Positions 24,867 through 32,278 of a stretch of DNA of 64,000 bases are shown here, in pieces. The stretch covers positions 124,001 through 188,000 of the forward strand of contig NZ_FOFI01000004.1 of NCBI RefSeq assembly GCF_900110605.1, given 5' to 3'. The stretch's first letter is position 1. Each line of letters opens with the position of its first letter. Source of the stretch: Epilithonimonas lactis (GTDB lineage Bacteria; Bacteroidota; Bacteroidia; Flavobacteriales; Weeksellaceae). The notes beneath the pieces are model-generated. The model ran no database searches. It had not been told where the DNA came from and saw only the letters and a list, made by a program, of their open reading frames with translations. The translations under genes were made by a program, and so were the position numbers.

Positions 24867-26333
24867 ATGACAACAAGGTTCTACTTTAGCATTTTCATTC
24901 TCTTCTTTTCTCTGGGAAATCTACAAGCTCAAATTGATAAAAATTCCCCATTATTTTTAGAACTCAAGAAACAAGACAGCCTGTTTTTCGAACGTGGTTT
25001 TAATAATTGCGACATCGCTTATCTGGAAAAAACGATTGACGAAAATCTGAAATTCTATCACGATAACGGCGGTTTCCAAGACAAGAAATTGTTTATGGAA
25101 AGAACGAAACAAAACATCTGCGGAAATCCAAACCAAAAGCCGATTCGCAAAGTGATAGAAAATAGTCTGGAAGTTTTTCCTTTGTATAATAATGGCGAAT
25201 TGTACGGCGCGATTCAAACCGGAGAACATCAGTTTTTTATCCGTGAAAAAGGTAAAGATGATGTTTTAGGCGGACAAGCAAAATTCACGTCAGTCTGGAC
25301 GAAAAAAAACGGAAATTGGTTGATGAGTGACGTTCTCAGCTACGACCACGGCAATCCAAGTCAAACAAAATTGGCAGACGATCTCGAAAAATTAATCAAA
25401 GACAACCACATTCCAACTTTAGGTTTAGGCGTCATCGAAGATGGAAAATTAACCCAAATAAAAGTTTACGGAAAATTAAATGATAAAACTTCAGCTTCCT
25501 ACAATTCACTTTTCAATGTAGCGTCATTAACAAAACCTGTGACCGCAATGACGGTTTTACGCTTAATAAGTCTCGGAAAATGGAGTCTGGATGAACCGCT
25601 TTACAAGTATTTTACAGATCCAGATATCGCGAATGATCCTCGAAATAAAAAGTTGACTGCAAGATTGGTTTTGAGTCATCAAACCGGTTTACCAAATTGG
25701 CGTTGGATGAATAAGAACAACAAACTCAATTTTGAATTTGAACCTGGAACGAAATATCAATATTCGGGTGAAGGTTTTGAATATTTAAGGAAAGCGGTTG
25801 AAAAGAAGTTTAATAAAAGTCTGGAAGAATTGGCAAAAGAATATGTTTTCCAACCAATTGGAATGAGCGACACAAGTTACATTTGGAATGAAAAAAAGAT
25901 GGCCGATAAAATTGTGGTCGGTTATGATAAAGAAGGAAAACCATATGATGTTGTAAAGAATAAAACCGCAAGTGCCGCAGATGATTTGGTGACTTCGGTG
26001 GAGGATTATAGTAAATTCTTAGTTGCCATTATGAACAATGATCTACTTTCCAAAGAAGTCTTTGAAGCGATGAAAACCAAACAGGTTGAAACCAAAAAGA
26101 ACAAATATTTCGGACTCGGTTTTGAGATCTATGACCTGAGAAATAACGATATCGCTTTGTCTCATGGTGGTTCGGATAATGGTGTCAACACGATTGCTTT
26201 TATTTTACCCAAAACCAAACAAGGTCTTGTGATCTTTACCAATGTGGATGATGGTTATAAAGTGTATGAATCTATTTTGAATCAATACTTTGGAGAAGTG
26301 GGAAAAAAGATTGTAGAAATTGAGACGAATTAA
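24867..26333 (+). CDS. Serine hydrolase, beta-lactamase/class C-like, with DUF4440-like N-terminal domain
   Basis: From the ATG at 24867 (an upstream TTG at 24849 is not needed) the 488-residue protein has a signal peptide MTTRFYFSIFILFFSLGNLQAQ, a DUF4440/NTF2-like domain (about 28-165, ending WTKKNGNWLMSDVLSYDHG), and a serine beta-lactamase-fold domain (about 175-488). The SxxK motif is SLTK (Ser220, Lys223), the second motif is YSG (Tyr299) and the third region is SHGGSDNG near 430. Such proteins are usually esterases or D-amino peptidases rather than true beta-lactamases. Predicted periplasmic or secreted. Confidence 0.88.
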   Translation: MTTRFYFSIFILFFSLGNLQAQIDKNSPLFLELKKQDSLFFERGFNNCDIAYLEKTIDENLKFYHDNGGFQDKKLFMERTKQNICGNPNQKPIRKVIENSLEVFPLYNNGELYGAIQTGEHQFFIREKGKDDVLGGQAKFTSVWTKKNGNWLMSDVLSYDHGNPSQTKLADDLEKLIKDNHIPTLGLGVIEDGKLTQIKVYGKLNDKTSASYNSLFNVASLTKPVTAMTVLRLISLGKWSLDEPLYKYFTDPDIANDPRNKKLTARLVLSHQTGLPNWRWMNKNNKLNFEFEPGTKYQYSGEGFEYLRKAVEKKFNKSLEELAKEYVFQPIGMSDTSYIWNEKKMADKIVVGYDKEGKPYDVVKNKTASAADDLVTSVEDYSKFLVAIMNNDLLSKEVFEAMKTKQVETKKNKYFGLGFEIYDLRNNDIALSHGGSDNGVNTIAFILPKTKQGLVIFTNVDDGYKVYESILNQYFGEVGKKIVEIETN

Positions 26334-26369
26334 AAATCAAATGATAATTATAGTTAAGAAAAATTTAAC

Positions 26370-26388
26370 TGTAACTATTTTTGTTACA
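26370..26388. promoter_or_regulatory. Inverted-repeat operator TGTAA-N9-TTACA upstream of the Rrf2 gene
   Basis: TGTAA at 26370-26374 and TTACA at 26384-26388 with a 9-nt spacer; the half-sites extend to TGTAAC/GTTACA. The site overlaps the -33 TTG of the promoter, as expected for autorepression. The same arrangement recurs at 26846-26864. Confidence 0.65.
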
Positions 26389-26410
26389 TTTAATATTATT
26401 TATAAATTTG
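26381..26410 (+). promoter_or_regulatory. Complete promoter (TTG, 19 nt, TAAATTTG) for the Rrf2 regulator
   Basis: TTG 26381-26383 and TAAATTTG 26403-26410. The box ends 7 nt before the ATG at 26418, so the 5' leader should be only a few bases. Confidence 0.7.
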
Positions 26411-26417
26411 CACCATT

Positions 26418-26828
26418 ATGAACAACACAAGATTTGCAACCGCCATCCATATCATGACCCTTCTCGCGAAAGATCCGCAGGAATGGCTGACGTCTGATTG
26501 GTTGGCAGGAAGCATTAACGTGAATCCTGTGGTCATACGTAAAGAATTGGGTAATCTGAAAAAATCTGGTCTTGTGGAAAGCCGACAAGGGAAAGACGGA
26601 GGCGTAAGGATTAGTAAAAATCCTGAAGAAGTCAATGTTGCAGAGATCTATCAAGCCATAAAAAATTCCGAAGTTCTCGGTAAGAAAAATCAAAATCCTA
26701 ATCCGCTTTGCAGCGTAGGGAAGGACATCAATAAAAATCTGAATGTCTTATTTTCTGAGACCGATGATCTGGTTTTCGAATTTTTGAAGAACAAAAAGTT
26801 ATCGGATTTTATGGATCAATTCGATTAA
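26418..26828 (+). CDS. Rrf2 family transcriptional regulator (YwnA-like)
   Basis: A 136-residue winged-helix repressor of the Rrf2 family: N-terminal NTRFATAIHIMTLLA, recognition region INVNPVVIRKELGNLKKSGLVESRQGKDGG (about 36-64), and a C-terminal dimerisation helix. It has only one cysteine (in NPLCSVG), so it lacks the three-Cys cluster of NsrR/IscR; it resembles the cluster-free YwnA type. Next to it is an NAD(P)-binding protein like YwnB, a pairing known from Bacillus. The matching inverted repeats in front of both genes suggest that it represses itself and its neighbour. The inducing signal is unknown (thiol or electrophile stress is plausible). Confidence 0.88.
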   Translation: MNNTRFATAIHIMTLLAKDPQEWLTSDWLAGSINVNPVVIRKELGNLKKSGLVESRQGKDGGVRISKNPEEVNVAEIYQAIKNSEVLGKKNQNPNPLCSVGKDINKNLNVLFSETDDLVFEFLKNKKLSDFMDQFD

Positions 26829-26845
26829 AAAAATTTAATATAAAA

Positions 26846-26864
26846 TGTAACAAAATACATTACA
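26846..26864. promoter_or_regulatory. Inverted-repeat operator TGTAA-N9-TTACA upstream of the NAD(P)-binding protein gene
   Basis: TGTAA 26846-26850 and TTACA 26860-26864, 9-nt spacer, 29 nt upstream of the next ATG. Geometry is identical to the site at 26370-26388. Confidence 0.65.
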
Positions 26865-26892
26865 ATTCATTTAATAATTAATATATAAAATT

Positions 26893-27546
26893 ATGAGCAA
26901 AAAAGTAGCAGTGATCGGAGCAACAGGCTTCGTAGGAAAACAAGTCGTAAACGAACTATCAACCAGAGGTTACGTGGTAAACGCCATCGCAAGAGACAGT
27001 TCGAAAGTGGAGGAGAAGGACAACGTGAGTGCTATCAGCGCAGATGTAAACAATGTGGAAGAATTGGCGAAAGTTTTGGAAGGCAATGATGCGGTGATCA
27101 ACACCTTCAACGCAGGTTGGACGAATCCAAATCTTTACAACGACTTTCTAAACGGTAGCAAAAACATCGAGAAAGCTGTGGAGGAGTCAGGCGTGAAGAG
27201 ATTCATTACCGTTGGTGGCGCAGGAAGTCTGTTCATCGATGGAAACCAATTGGTGGACGGTCCGGATTTCCCTACAGACATCAAACCAGGCGCAACGGCA
27301 GCCAGAGATTATCTGAACGAGATCAAAAAGAATGAAATTTTAGATTGGACATTTTTCTCTCCAGCAATCGAAATGCACCCAGGAACAGCTGGCGTGAGAA
27401 AAGGAACATACAGAACGGCTTTGGAAAATCCAGTTTTTGACGCGGACGGCAGAAGCATCCTTTCTGTGGAAGATGTGGCTGTGGCCTTGGTAGACGAATT
27501 GGAGCAAAACAATTTTGTGAAACAACGTTTTACGGCTGCTTATTAA
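26893..27546 (+). CDS. NAD(P)-binding Rossmann protein (NmrA/YwnB-like)
   Basis: A 217-residue protein of the atypical short-chain dehydrogenase class: dinucleotide loop GATGFVGKQ at residues 9-17, then VNAIARD, and a FSPAIEM region in the C-terminal half. It lacks the YxxxK catalytic pair in the usual place, as in NmrA-type sensors and flavin-reductase-like proteins. It lies 64 nt after the Rrf2 regulator and behind its own copy of the inverted repeat. A redox or quinone-related role is likely but unproven. Confidence 0.85.
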   Translation: MSKKVAVIGATGFVGKQVVNELSTRGYVVNAIARDSSKVEEKDNVSAISADVNNVEELAKVLEGNDAVINTFNAGWTNPNLYNDFLNGSKNIEKAVEESGVKRFITVGGAGSLFIDGNQLVDGPDFPTDIKPGATAARDYLNEIKKNEILDWTFFSPAIEMHPGTAGVRKGTYRTALENPVFDADGRSILSVEDVAVALVDELEQNNFVKQRFTAAY

Positions 27547-27555
27547 TATTTGAAT

Positions 27556-27647
27556 GATTTGGGCAGCTATTTCCGTCCTCCATTCCCGCTATTTTTGCCA
27601 GGCTAATCCAGCCACAAAAAATGAGCTCCATTCAGGCCGGGCTGCGG
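27556..27647 (+). repeat. Dispersed palindromic element, copy B
   Basis: About 92 bp from TTTGGGCAGCTATTTCCG to GGCCGGGCTGC. Compared with copy A the inner helix has changed on both sides (AATC/GATT in A, GCTA/GAGC in B), so pairing is kept at the outer positions. It sits 10 nt after the NmrA-like gene's stop. Confidence 0.75.
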
Positions 27648-27686
27648 TGATTAGTTCAAATAGAGCATTAGCAGTTCTTATTAAAC

Positions 27687-27722
27687 AAAACTCTTTCGGT
27701 TCAAACTGAAGGGGTTTTTTAA
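27687..27722 (+). terminator. Terminator following repeat copy B
   Basis: Hairpin AACTCTTTCGGTT, loop CAA, ACTGAAGGGGTT (with G-T pairs), then T6. It probably ends the transcript from the NmrA-like gene, which would then include repeat B in its 3' end. Confidence 0.65.
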
Positions 27723-27751
27723 TTGTTGTTTGAAATTTTTATAGATTCACT

Positions 27752-28228
27752 TCAGTAGTCATAGATATCAACTAGTTTTATCTCTCTAGGAATTGTTAGT
27801 GATTCTATCTTCTTTTTGAAATCATTTAATTTTAAATTCTTTAAAACATAGTTTTTATCGGTATTCAAAATCCAATAATCTTTCACTTTTTCATCAGGAA
27901 TTTCATAGCCATCCAAACTATCATTCGGATTTCGCTTTTTCAAGCCTTGTCTTTCTGCAATGATAAATTCTTGGTAAGTATTTACTTTAATAACTTTAGA
28001 GGGAATTATTGCAATTTCATTGTTCCATCCATTACTTGGAGCTATGAAAACTTCGTGCGCGGAATTCCTATAAAGATTGTAACCTCCTGTTAAATCTTTA
28101 GTGAAATCCTGCACACCAGGTCCTAAGCCAAAAGAAAAGAAAGCTGTTCGCGAACTCCTTGCAAATCCTATTATTAGTATTAATAAAGCTATTCCTAAAA
28201 AGAATAGTAAGAGTTTTTTGGTCTGCAT
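27752..28228 (-). CDS. Hypothetical membrane-anchored protein (158 aa)
   Basis: 158 residues with one N-terminal hydrophobic segment (about 5-22) followed by a soluble domain with no motif I recognise. It starts 9 nt after the end of hutU on the same strand and is therefore probably the last gene of that unit. Base composition is AT-rich, unlike hutU. Function unknown. Confidence 0.65.
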   Translation of the reverse strand: MQTKKLLLFFLGIALLILIIGFARSSRTAFFSFGLGPGVQDFTKDLTGGYNLYRNSAHEVFIAPSNGWNNEIAIIPSKVIKVNTYQEFIIAERQGLKKRNPNDSLDGYEIPDEKVKDYWILNTDKNYVLKNLKLNDFKKKIESLTIPREIKLVDIYDY

Positions 28229-28237
28229 TCTTTTTGA

Positions 28238-30223
28238 TTAAAATAAATTATCATCCACAAAATTCGGCAACGTCACCTTCAAATTCGGTTCAGCTTCCAT
28301 TGCTCTTTTAATCGCAAAAACGGCACCTTCATTTCTTGCCCAGCTTCTTCGCGAAATTCCGTTGTTGACGTCCCAGAAAAGCATTGATTTTAATCTTCTG
28401 TCGGAATCATCGCTACCATCGAGCAACATCCCGAAACCACCGTTGATCACTTCTCCCCAGCCAACGCCTCCACCGTTGTGGATGCTCACCCAGGTTGCCC
28501 CACGGAAACTGTCGCCAATCACATTGTGAATCGCCATATCTGCCGTAAATCTTGAGCCGTCATAAATATTGGAAGTTTCTCTGTACGGCGAATCCGTCCC
28601 CGAAACATCGTGATGGTCTCTTCCCAAAACCACAGCTCCGATTTCTCCGTTGGCAATGGCCTTGTTGAAGGCTTCAGCGATTTTCATTCTGCCTTCTGCA
28701 TCGGCGTATAGAATTCTCGCCTGCGAACCAACGACCAGATTGTTTTCCTGAGCACCTTTGATCCACGTGATATTGTCTTTCATCTGTTGCTGGATTTCTT
28801 CCGGCGACGTTTTAATCATAGCCTCTAAAACCGCACACGCAATATCATCCGTTTTCTGCAGATCTTCCGGTTTTCCGCTGGTGCAAACCCAACGGAACGG
28901 CCCGAAACCGTAATCAAAACACATCGGTCCCATAATATCCTGAACGTAGCTTGGGTATTTGAACTCTCTACCAATCGTAGGGTTTTCTGACATTACATCA
29001 GCTCCGGCTCTGGAAGCTTCGAGTAAAAAGGCATTTCCGTAATCGAAAAAATAGGTTCCTTTCGCAGTATGTCTGTTGATGGCGGAAGCGTGTCTTCTCA
29101 AGGTTTCCTGAACTTTTTCTTTGAACAGTTCAGGGTTTTCTGCCATCATCGTATTCGATTCCTCAAAGGTCTGTCCAACCGGATAATAACCACCCGCCCA
29201 CGGATTGTGAAGTGAAGTCTGGTCTGAACCGATATCGATTCTTAAATTTTCTTTATCAAATTTCTCCCAAATATCAACGATGTTTCCAAGGTAAGCCAGA
29301 GAAACCGTTTCCTGATTTTCCTGAGCTTTTCTAACTCTCGCCACCAGTTCATCCAGATTTTCGTGAATTTCATTCACCCATTTCTGTTCGTGACGGATTT
29401 TGGTAATCTTGGGATTCACTTCCGCAATCACCGTAATGCACCCTGCAATATTTCCGGCTTTTGGCTGAGCGCCGGACATTCCGCCCAAACCTGAAGTTAC
29501 GAATAGTCCGCCTTTCGGTTCTTTATTGATTTTTCTGAAAGCATTCAAAACGGTAATCGTTGTTCCGTGCACAATTCCCTGCGGACCGATGTACATATAA
29601 GATCCGGCGGTCATTTGTCCGTACTGCGAAACACCCAGCGCATTGAATTTTTCCCAGTCATCCGGCTTGGAGTAATTTGGAATCATCATTCCGTTGGTCA
29701 CCACCACTCTCGGCGCATCTTTGTGCGAAGGAAACAATCCCATCGGATGACCGGAATACATTGTCAACGTCTGTCCGTCTGTCATCTCAGATAGATATTT
29801 CATTGTCAGAAGATACTGCGCCCAGTTGCTGAACACCGCACCATTTCCACCATAAGTAATGAGTTCGTGCGGATGTTGCGCCACGGCATAATCGAGATTG
29901 TTCTGAATCATCAGCATAATCGCTTTTGCCTGCTCAGATTTTCCGGGATATTCGGCAATATCTCTTGCTTTCATCTCGTAATCGGGACGGAAGCGGTACA
30001 TATAAATTCTGCCATATTTTTCCAGTTCTTCCCTGAATTCCGATAACAATTCTGCATGGAATTTAGGTTCGAAATAGCGCAAAGCGTTTTTCAGAGCGAG
30101 TTTTCTTTCTTCGTCTGACAGGATTTCTTTACGTTTCGGAGCGTGGTTGATGTGGGTTTCGTATGGTTTTGGCTGAGGAAGTTGGTTGGGAATTCCTTGT
30201 TGGATTTGCTGTTGGAAAGTCAT
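28238..30223 (-). CDS. hutU: Urocanate hydratase (urocanase)
   Basis: Converts urocanate to imidazolone propionate in histidine breakdown, with NAD+ as tightly bound electrophile. The 661-residue protein has the family blocks TYGGNGAVFSNWAQYLLTMKYL, MYSGHPMGLFPSH, QYGQMTAGSYMYIGPQGIVHG in shorter overlapping parts, and FRWVCTSGKPEDL, where the conserved active-site Cys lies near residue 456. It belongs to the longer Bacteroidota form; the Pseudomonas enzyme has about 560 residues. Other hut genes (hutH, hutI, hutG/ftcD) are not in the window. The gene is clearly richer in G+C than its neighbours (62% in 28441-28500 by count). Its start codon overlaps the preceding stop by one base (TAATG). 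Confidence 0.97.
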   Translation of the reverse strand: MTFQQQIQQGIPNQLPQPKPYETHINHAPKRKEILSDEERKLALKNALRYFEPKFHAELLSEFREELEKYGRIYMYRFRPDYEMKARDIAEYPGKSEQAKAIMLMIQNNLDYAVAQHPHELITYGGNGAVFSNWAQYLLTMKYLSEMTDGQTLTMYSGHPMGLFPSHKDAPRVVVTNGMMIPNYSKPDDWEKFNALGVSQYGQMTAGSYMYIGPQGIVHGTTITVLNAFRKINKEPKGGLFVTSGLGGMSGAQPKAGNIAGCITVIAEVNPKITKIRHEQKWVNEIHENLDELVARVRKAQENQETVSLAYLGNIVDIWEKFDKENLRIDIGSDQTSLHNPWAGGYYPVGQTFEESNTMMAENPELFKEKVQETLRRHASAINRHTAKGTYFFDYGNAFLLEASRAGADVMSENPTIGREFKYPSYVQDIMGPMCFDYGFGPFRWVCTSGKPEDLQKTDDIACAVLEAMIKTSPEEIQQQMKDNITWIKGAQENNLVVGSQARILYADAEGRMKIAEAFNKAIANGEIGAVVLGRDHHDVSGTDSPYRETSNIYDGSRFTADMAIHNVIGDSFRGATWVSIHNGGGVGWGEVINGGFGMLLDGSDDSDRRLKSMLFWDVNNGISRRSWARNEGAVFAIKRAMEAEPNLKVTLPNFVDDNLF

Positions 30224-30654
30224 TATATCGTTGATGGTTGTTTGTTGATAGTTGATGGATTTTTTATCGTTTTAAAGATATTTAAAATGAAAAATACAAA
30301 ACCAATGATTGTTAATAGAATTAGAACTCTACTTTCTGCATCGATACTGAGCAAAAAGTAGTTTGCAATAAATATAGTGAAATGTGTTAATGAATAAATG
30401 AAATCTGTAAATCTTCGAAGTATAAAAATAATAAAATAGCCTAATAGATATATTGGATATGTAAAAATGAATACAGAAGAGTTGTAAATAGGGTTTTTCA
30501 AAATACCATCAATATCAATGCCTCCAAAGTTTATCCTTCTATTGACACCGTAAGTTCCAATTACACTTTCCGTTGAAAAAGAATAAAGTATAATTAATAA
30601 TAAAATTGGAAAGAGGAATACGAAAAACAGATATTTTGTAAAAACTTTTCTCAT
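30223..30654 (-). CDS. Hypothetical membrane protein (143 aa) upstream of hutU
   Basis: 143 residues with three or four hydrophobic segments (about 8-26, 60-80, 86-105, 110-130). Its stop overlaps the hutU start by one base. The last dozen residues (NPSTINKQPSTI) are encoded by a repetitive GTTGATGG-type stretch, and the preceding 29 bp resemble its own upstream region, so the true 3' end may simply run through the hutU promoter. No family recognised. Confidence 0.55.
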   Translation of the reverse strand: MRKVFTKYLFFVFLFPILLLIILYSFSTESVIGTYGVNRRINFGGIDIDGILKNPIYNSSVFIFTYPIYLLGYFIIFILRRFTDFIYSLTHFTIFIANYFLLSIDAESRVLILLTIIGFVFFILNIFKTIKNPSTINKQPSTI

Positions 30655-30723
30655 ATTGAAGTTTCGATTTTCAAAGTTTTAAAGATATTCAATTTGAAAA
30701 ATATATTGTAATGAAATAAGAAA

Positions 30724-30850
30724 AAATTCCCCTCCTCTGGAGGAGAGAAATTTGAAATTGTAAATTTCAGATTTCGGGGGTGGTCAATTGTGCTGAACCA
30801 CCCCGTCTTCTCCCTTTGGTCGAATCCACCCCTCCAGAGGAGGGGAATTT
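30724..30850. repeat. Hairpin-rich repeat at the 3' side of the DUF559 gene
   Basis: A perfect 20-bp inverted repeat (30724-30743 and 30831-30850), each arm itself a small hairpin CCTCC-N3-GGAGG. Between the arms is a second inverted repeat CGGGG.TGGT/ACCACCCCG. The right part (30797-30850) is a module that recurs upstream of the DUF559 gene. The right arm includes the first two bases of the DUF559 stop codon. Confidence 0.8.
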
Positions 30851-31265
30851 AACATCCGTAATTTTCGATGATGTAATTTTCCAATTCTTTCATTACCAAA
30901 GCCAAATTATTCTTTATATCAAAATCTGTAACTCTGAATATTTTCAAATTCAAAGATTCCAGATAAGTTTGTATGATTCCATCATAAACTTCTTTCTCAT
31001 CGTGACTTGAACCATCGATTTCGATAATTAATCCGAGCGTTTTAACATAAAAATCGACGATATAGTTTCCAATAATTCTTTGTCTGTCAAAATCTATGTT
31101 ATGAAATGTTCTTGCTCGAACTTGCTTCCAGAAAAGAACTTCACTTAGGATTCCAGCTTTTCTTTTTCCGGGTAAAAGCTTTTTGAGGTGAGAATTGTAG
31201 GGTAGGTGTTCAACGAAGTTCCTGCGGATGGGAACTCCGTGGATTTGGGTTAGGACTTCATTCAT
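30849..31265 (-). CDS. DUF559 endonuclease domain protein
   Basis: From the ATG at 31265 (MNEVLTQIHGVPIRRNF) the protein has 138 residues; an upstream in-frame start at 31298 lies inside the repeat module and is less likely. The order LPYNSHLKKLLPGKRKAGILSEVLFW ... FDRQRIIGNYIVDFYVKTLGLIIEIDGSSH is the DUF559 pattern: a PD-(D/E)XK-type nuclease fold related to Vsr, with likely catalytic Asp in YIVDFY, and Glu and Asp in IEIDG. It is framed on both sides by near-identical repeat modules, suggesting a mobile or selfish unit. The biochemical role of DUF559 proteins is unclear. Confidence 0.85.
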   Translation of the reverse strand: MNEVLTQIHGVPIRRNFVEHLPYNSHLKKLLPGKRKAGILSEVLFWKQVRARTFHNIDFDRQRIIGNYIVDFYVKTLGLIIEIDGSSHDEKEVYDGIIQTYLESLNLKIFRVTDFDIKNNLALVMKELENYIIENYGC

Positions 31266-31285
31266 TTGTTTGTGTTTTTTGAGTG

Positions 31286-31341
31286 ACCACCCCGTCAAAA
31301 ATTCTTCGAATTTTAGTCGCCCCTCCAGAGGAGGTGAATTT
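31286..31341. repeat. Second copy of the DUF559-flanking module (5' side)
   Basis: Begins ACCACCCCGTC, contains hairpin AAAATTC-TTC-GAATTTT, and ends CCTCCAGAGGAGGTGAATTT (19 of 20 bases equal to 30831-30850). It is a direct repeat of 30797-30850, so the DUF559 gene lies between two like-oriented copies. Confidence 0.8.
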
Positions 31342-31421
31342 TAAACTTCATTTAATTAATTTTAGGATTAGGGTTTATTAGAATCTAATTTATGAAATTT
31401 CTTAGAACAATTTCTATAACT

Positions 31422-31429
31422 TATATTTG
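31422..31429 (+). promoter_or_regulatory. -7 promoter box (TATATTTG) for the thioesterase gene
   Basis: Exact TAnnTTTG match, 47 nt upstream of the ATG. Confidence 0.55.
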
Positions 31430-31476
31430 CACCTTCAGAAAACGATTCCAGTACACAATTATATAGCTATCAAGAA

Positions 31477-31872
31477 ATGAATTACGAAGATAAAATCCAG
31501 CAATCGGAAACGCGTGTTTTCAAAGTGGTTTTCCCGAATACAACCAATCATCATAACACGATGTTTGGCGGGAAAGTAATGGAAATGATGGATGAAGTGG
31601 CTTTTATGACGGCAACTAGATTTGCAAGAAAGTCTTTTGTGACCGTAAGTTGTGACAGAATTGATTTCAAAAAACCAATTCCAGCTGATACAATTGTTGA
31701 ACTTGTTGGTCGAATAAAATACGTCGGGAACACGAGCGTGAAAGTAAATGTAGAGATTTTCGTGGAAGAAATGTACAATGATACGCGTGAAAAAGCAGTT
31801 TCAGGCGATTTTACTCTGGTAGCTATTGACGAAAATAAAAAGCCTTCCAGAATATTTAGAGACTTAAATTAA
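31477..31872 (+). CDS. Acyl-CoA thioesterase, hot-dog fold
   Basis: A 131-residue protein of the YciA/BACH class: NHHNTMFGGKVMEMMDEVAFMTATRFA contains the expected HxxxxFGGxxxxxxD pattern, with the catalytic Asp in MMDEVA. It hydrolyses acyl-CoA esters in the cytoplasm; chain-length preference is not visible. It is a single-gene unit with its own promoter and terminator. Confidence 0.92.
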   Translation: MNYEDKIQQSETRVFKVVFPNTTNHHNTMFGGKVMEMMDEVAFMTATRFARKSFVTVSCDRIDFKKPIPADTIVELVGRIKYVGNTSVKVNVEIFVEEMYNDTREKAVSGDFTLVAIDENKKPSRIFRDLN

Positions 31873-31878
31873 AAAATA

Positions 31879-31903
31879 AAAGCTTACCGATTTGGTAAGC
31901 TTT
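31879..31903. terminator. Bidirectional terminator between the thioesterase gene and the acidic-protein gene
   Basis: Perfect stem AAAGCTTACC/GGTAAGCTTT, 5-nt loop, between convergent genes. Confidence 0.85.
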
Positions 31904-31908
31904 GTTGT

Positions 31909-32199
31909 TTATTCTACGATGTCGTCGTTTTCTTCTTCGTGGTCATCTTCATTGTCGCTCGTGCTGTAATAATTGTTTTCTTCGTCCGGAAGTTGATTGG
32001 TAACCTGGTCGAAGTTGTCATCATCTTCAGCGCCCGGAACGTCTAGTCCGAATGGCATTTCGTCGTTCACCTGACTTGGATTTCTGATTGGATTTCCGTC
32101 GCCGTCAATCGGAATATGCTCTTCTCTGTTGAAAATGTCCTCACCTGGATTGTAATCCAAATCTTCCAAATTTTTTTCGATGTTATCTTCTGGTGTCAT
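31909..32199 (-). CDS. Small highly acidic hypothetical protein (96 aa)
   Basis: Starting at the ATG at 32199 (MTPEDNIEKNLEDLDYNPGED) the product has 96 residues, rich in D, E and N, and probably disordered; the tail is DNEDDHEEENDDIVE. A longer start at 32298 would overlap the dehydrogenase gene by 20 bases and has a poor N-terminus, so I reject it. No signal peptide, membrane segment or known domain. Function unknown. Confidence 0.65.
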   Translation of the reverse strand: MTPEDNIEKNLEDLDYNPGEDIFNREEHIPIDGDGNPIRNPSQVNDEMPFGLDVPGAEDDDNFDQVTNQLPDEENNYYSTSDNEDDHEEENDDIVE

Positions 32200-32278
32200 A
32201 ATATTTATTTTTTGGTTGATTGAAGATAGACAAATATGATTCCAAGCTTTGCTTTTGACAGATTTATTTTGATGAAAT

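Noticed and set aside
30849-31265. Vsr mismatch endonuclease or restriction gene
   Set aside because: No DNA methyltransferase gene is adjacent, and the sequence fits the DUF559 pattern better than Vsr.
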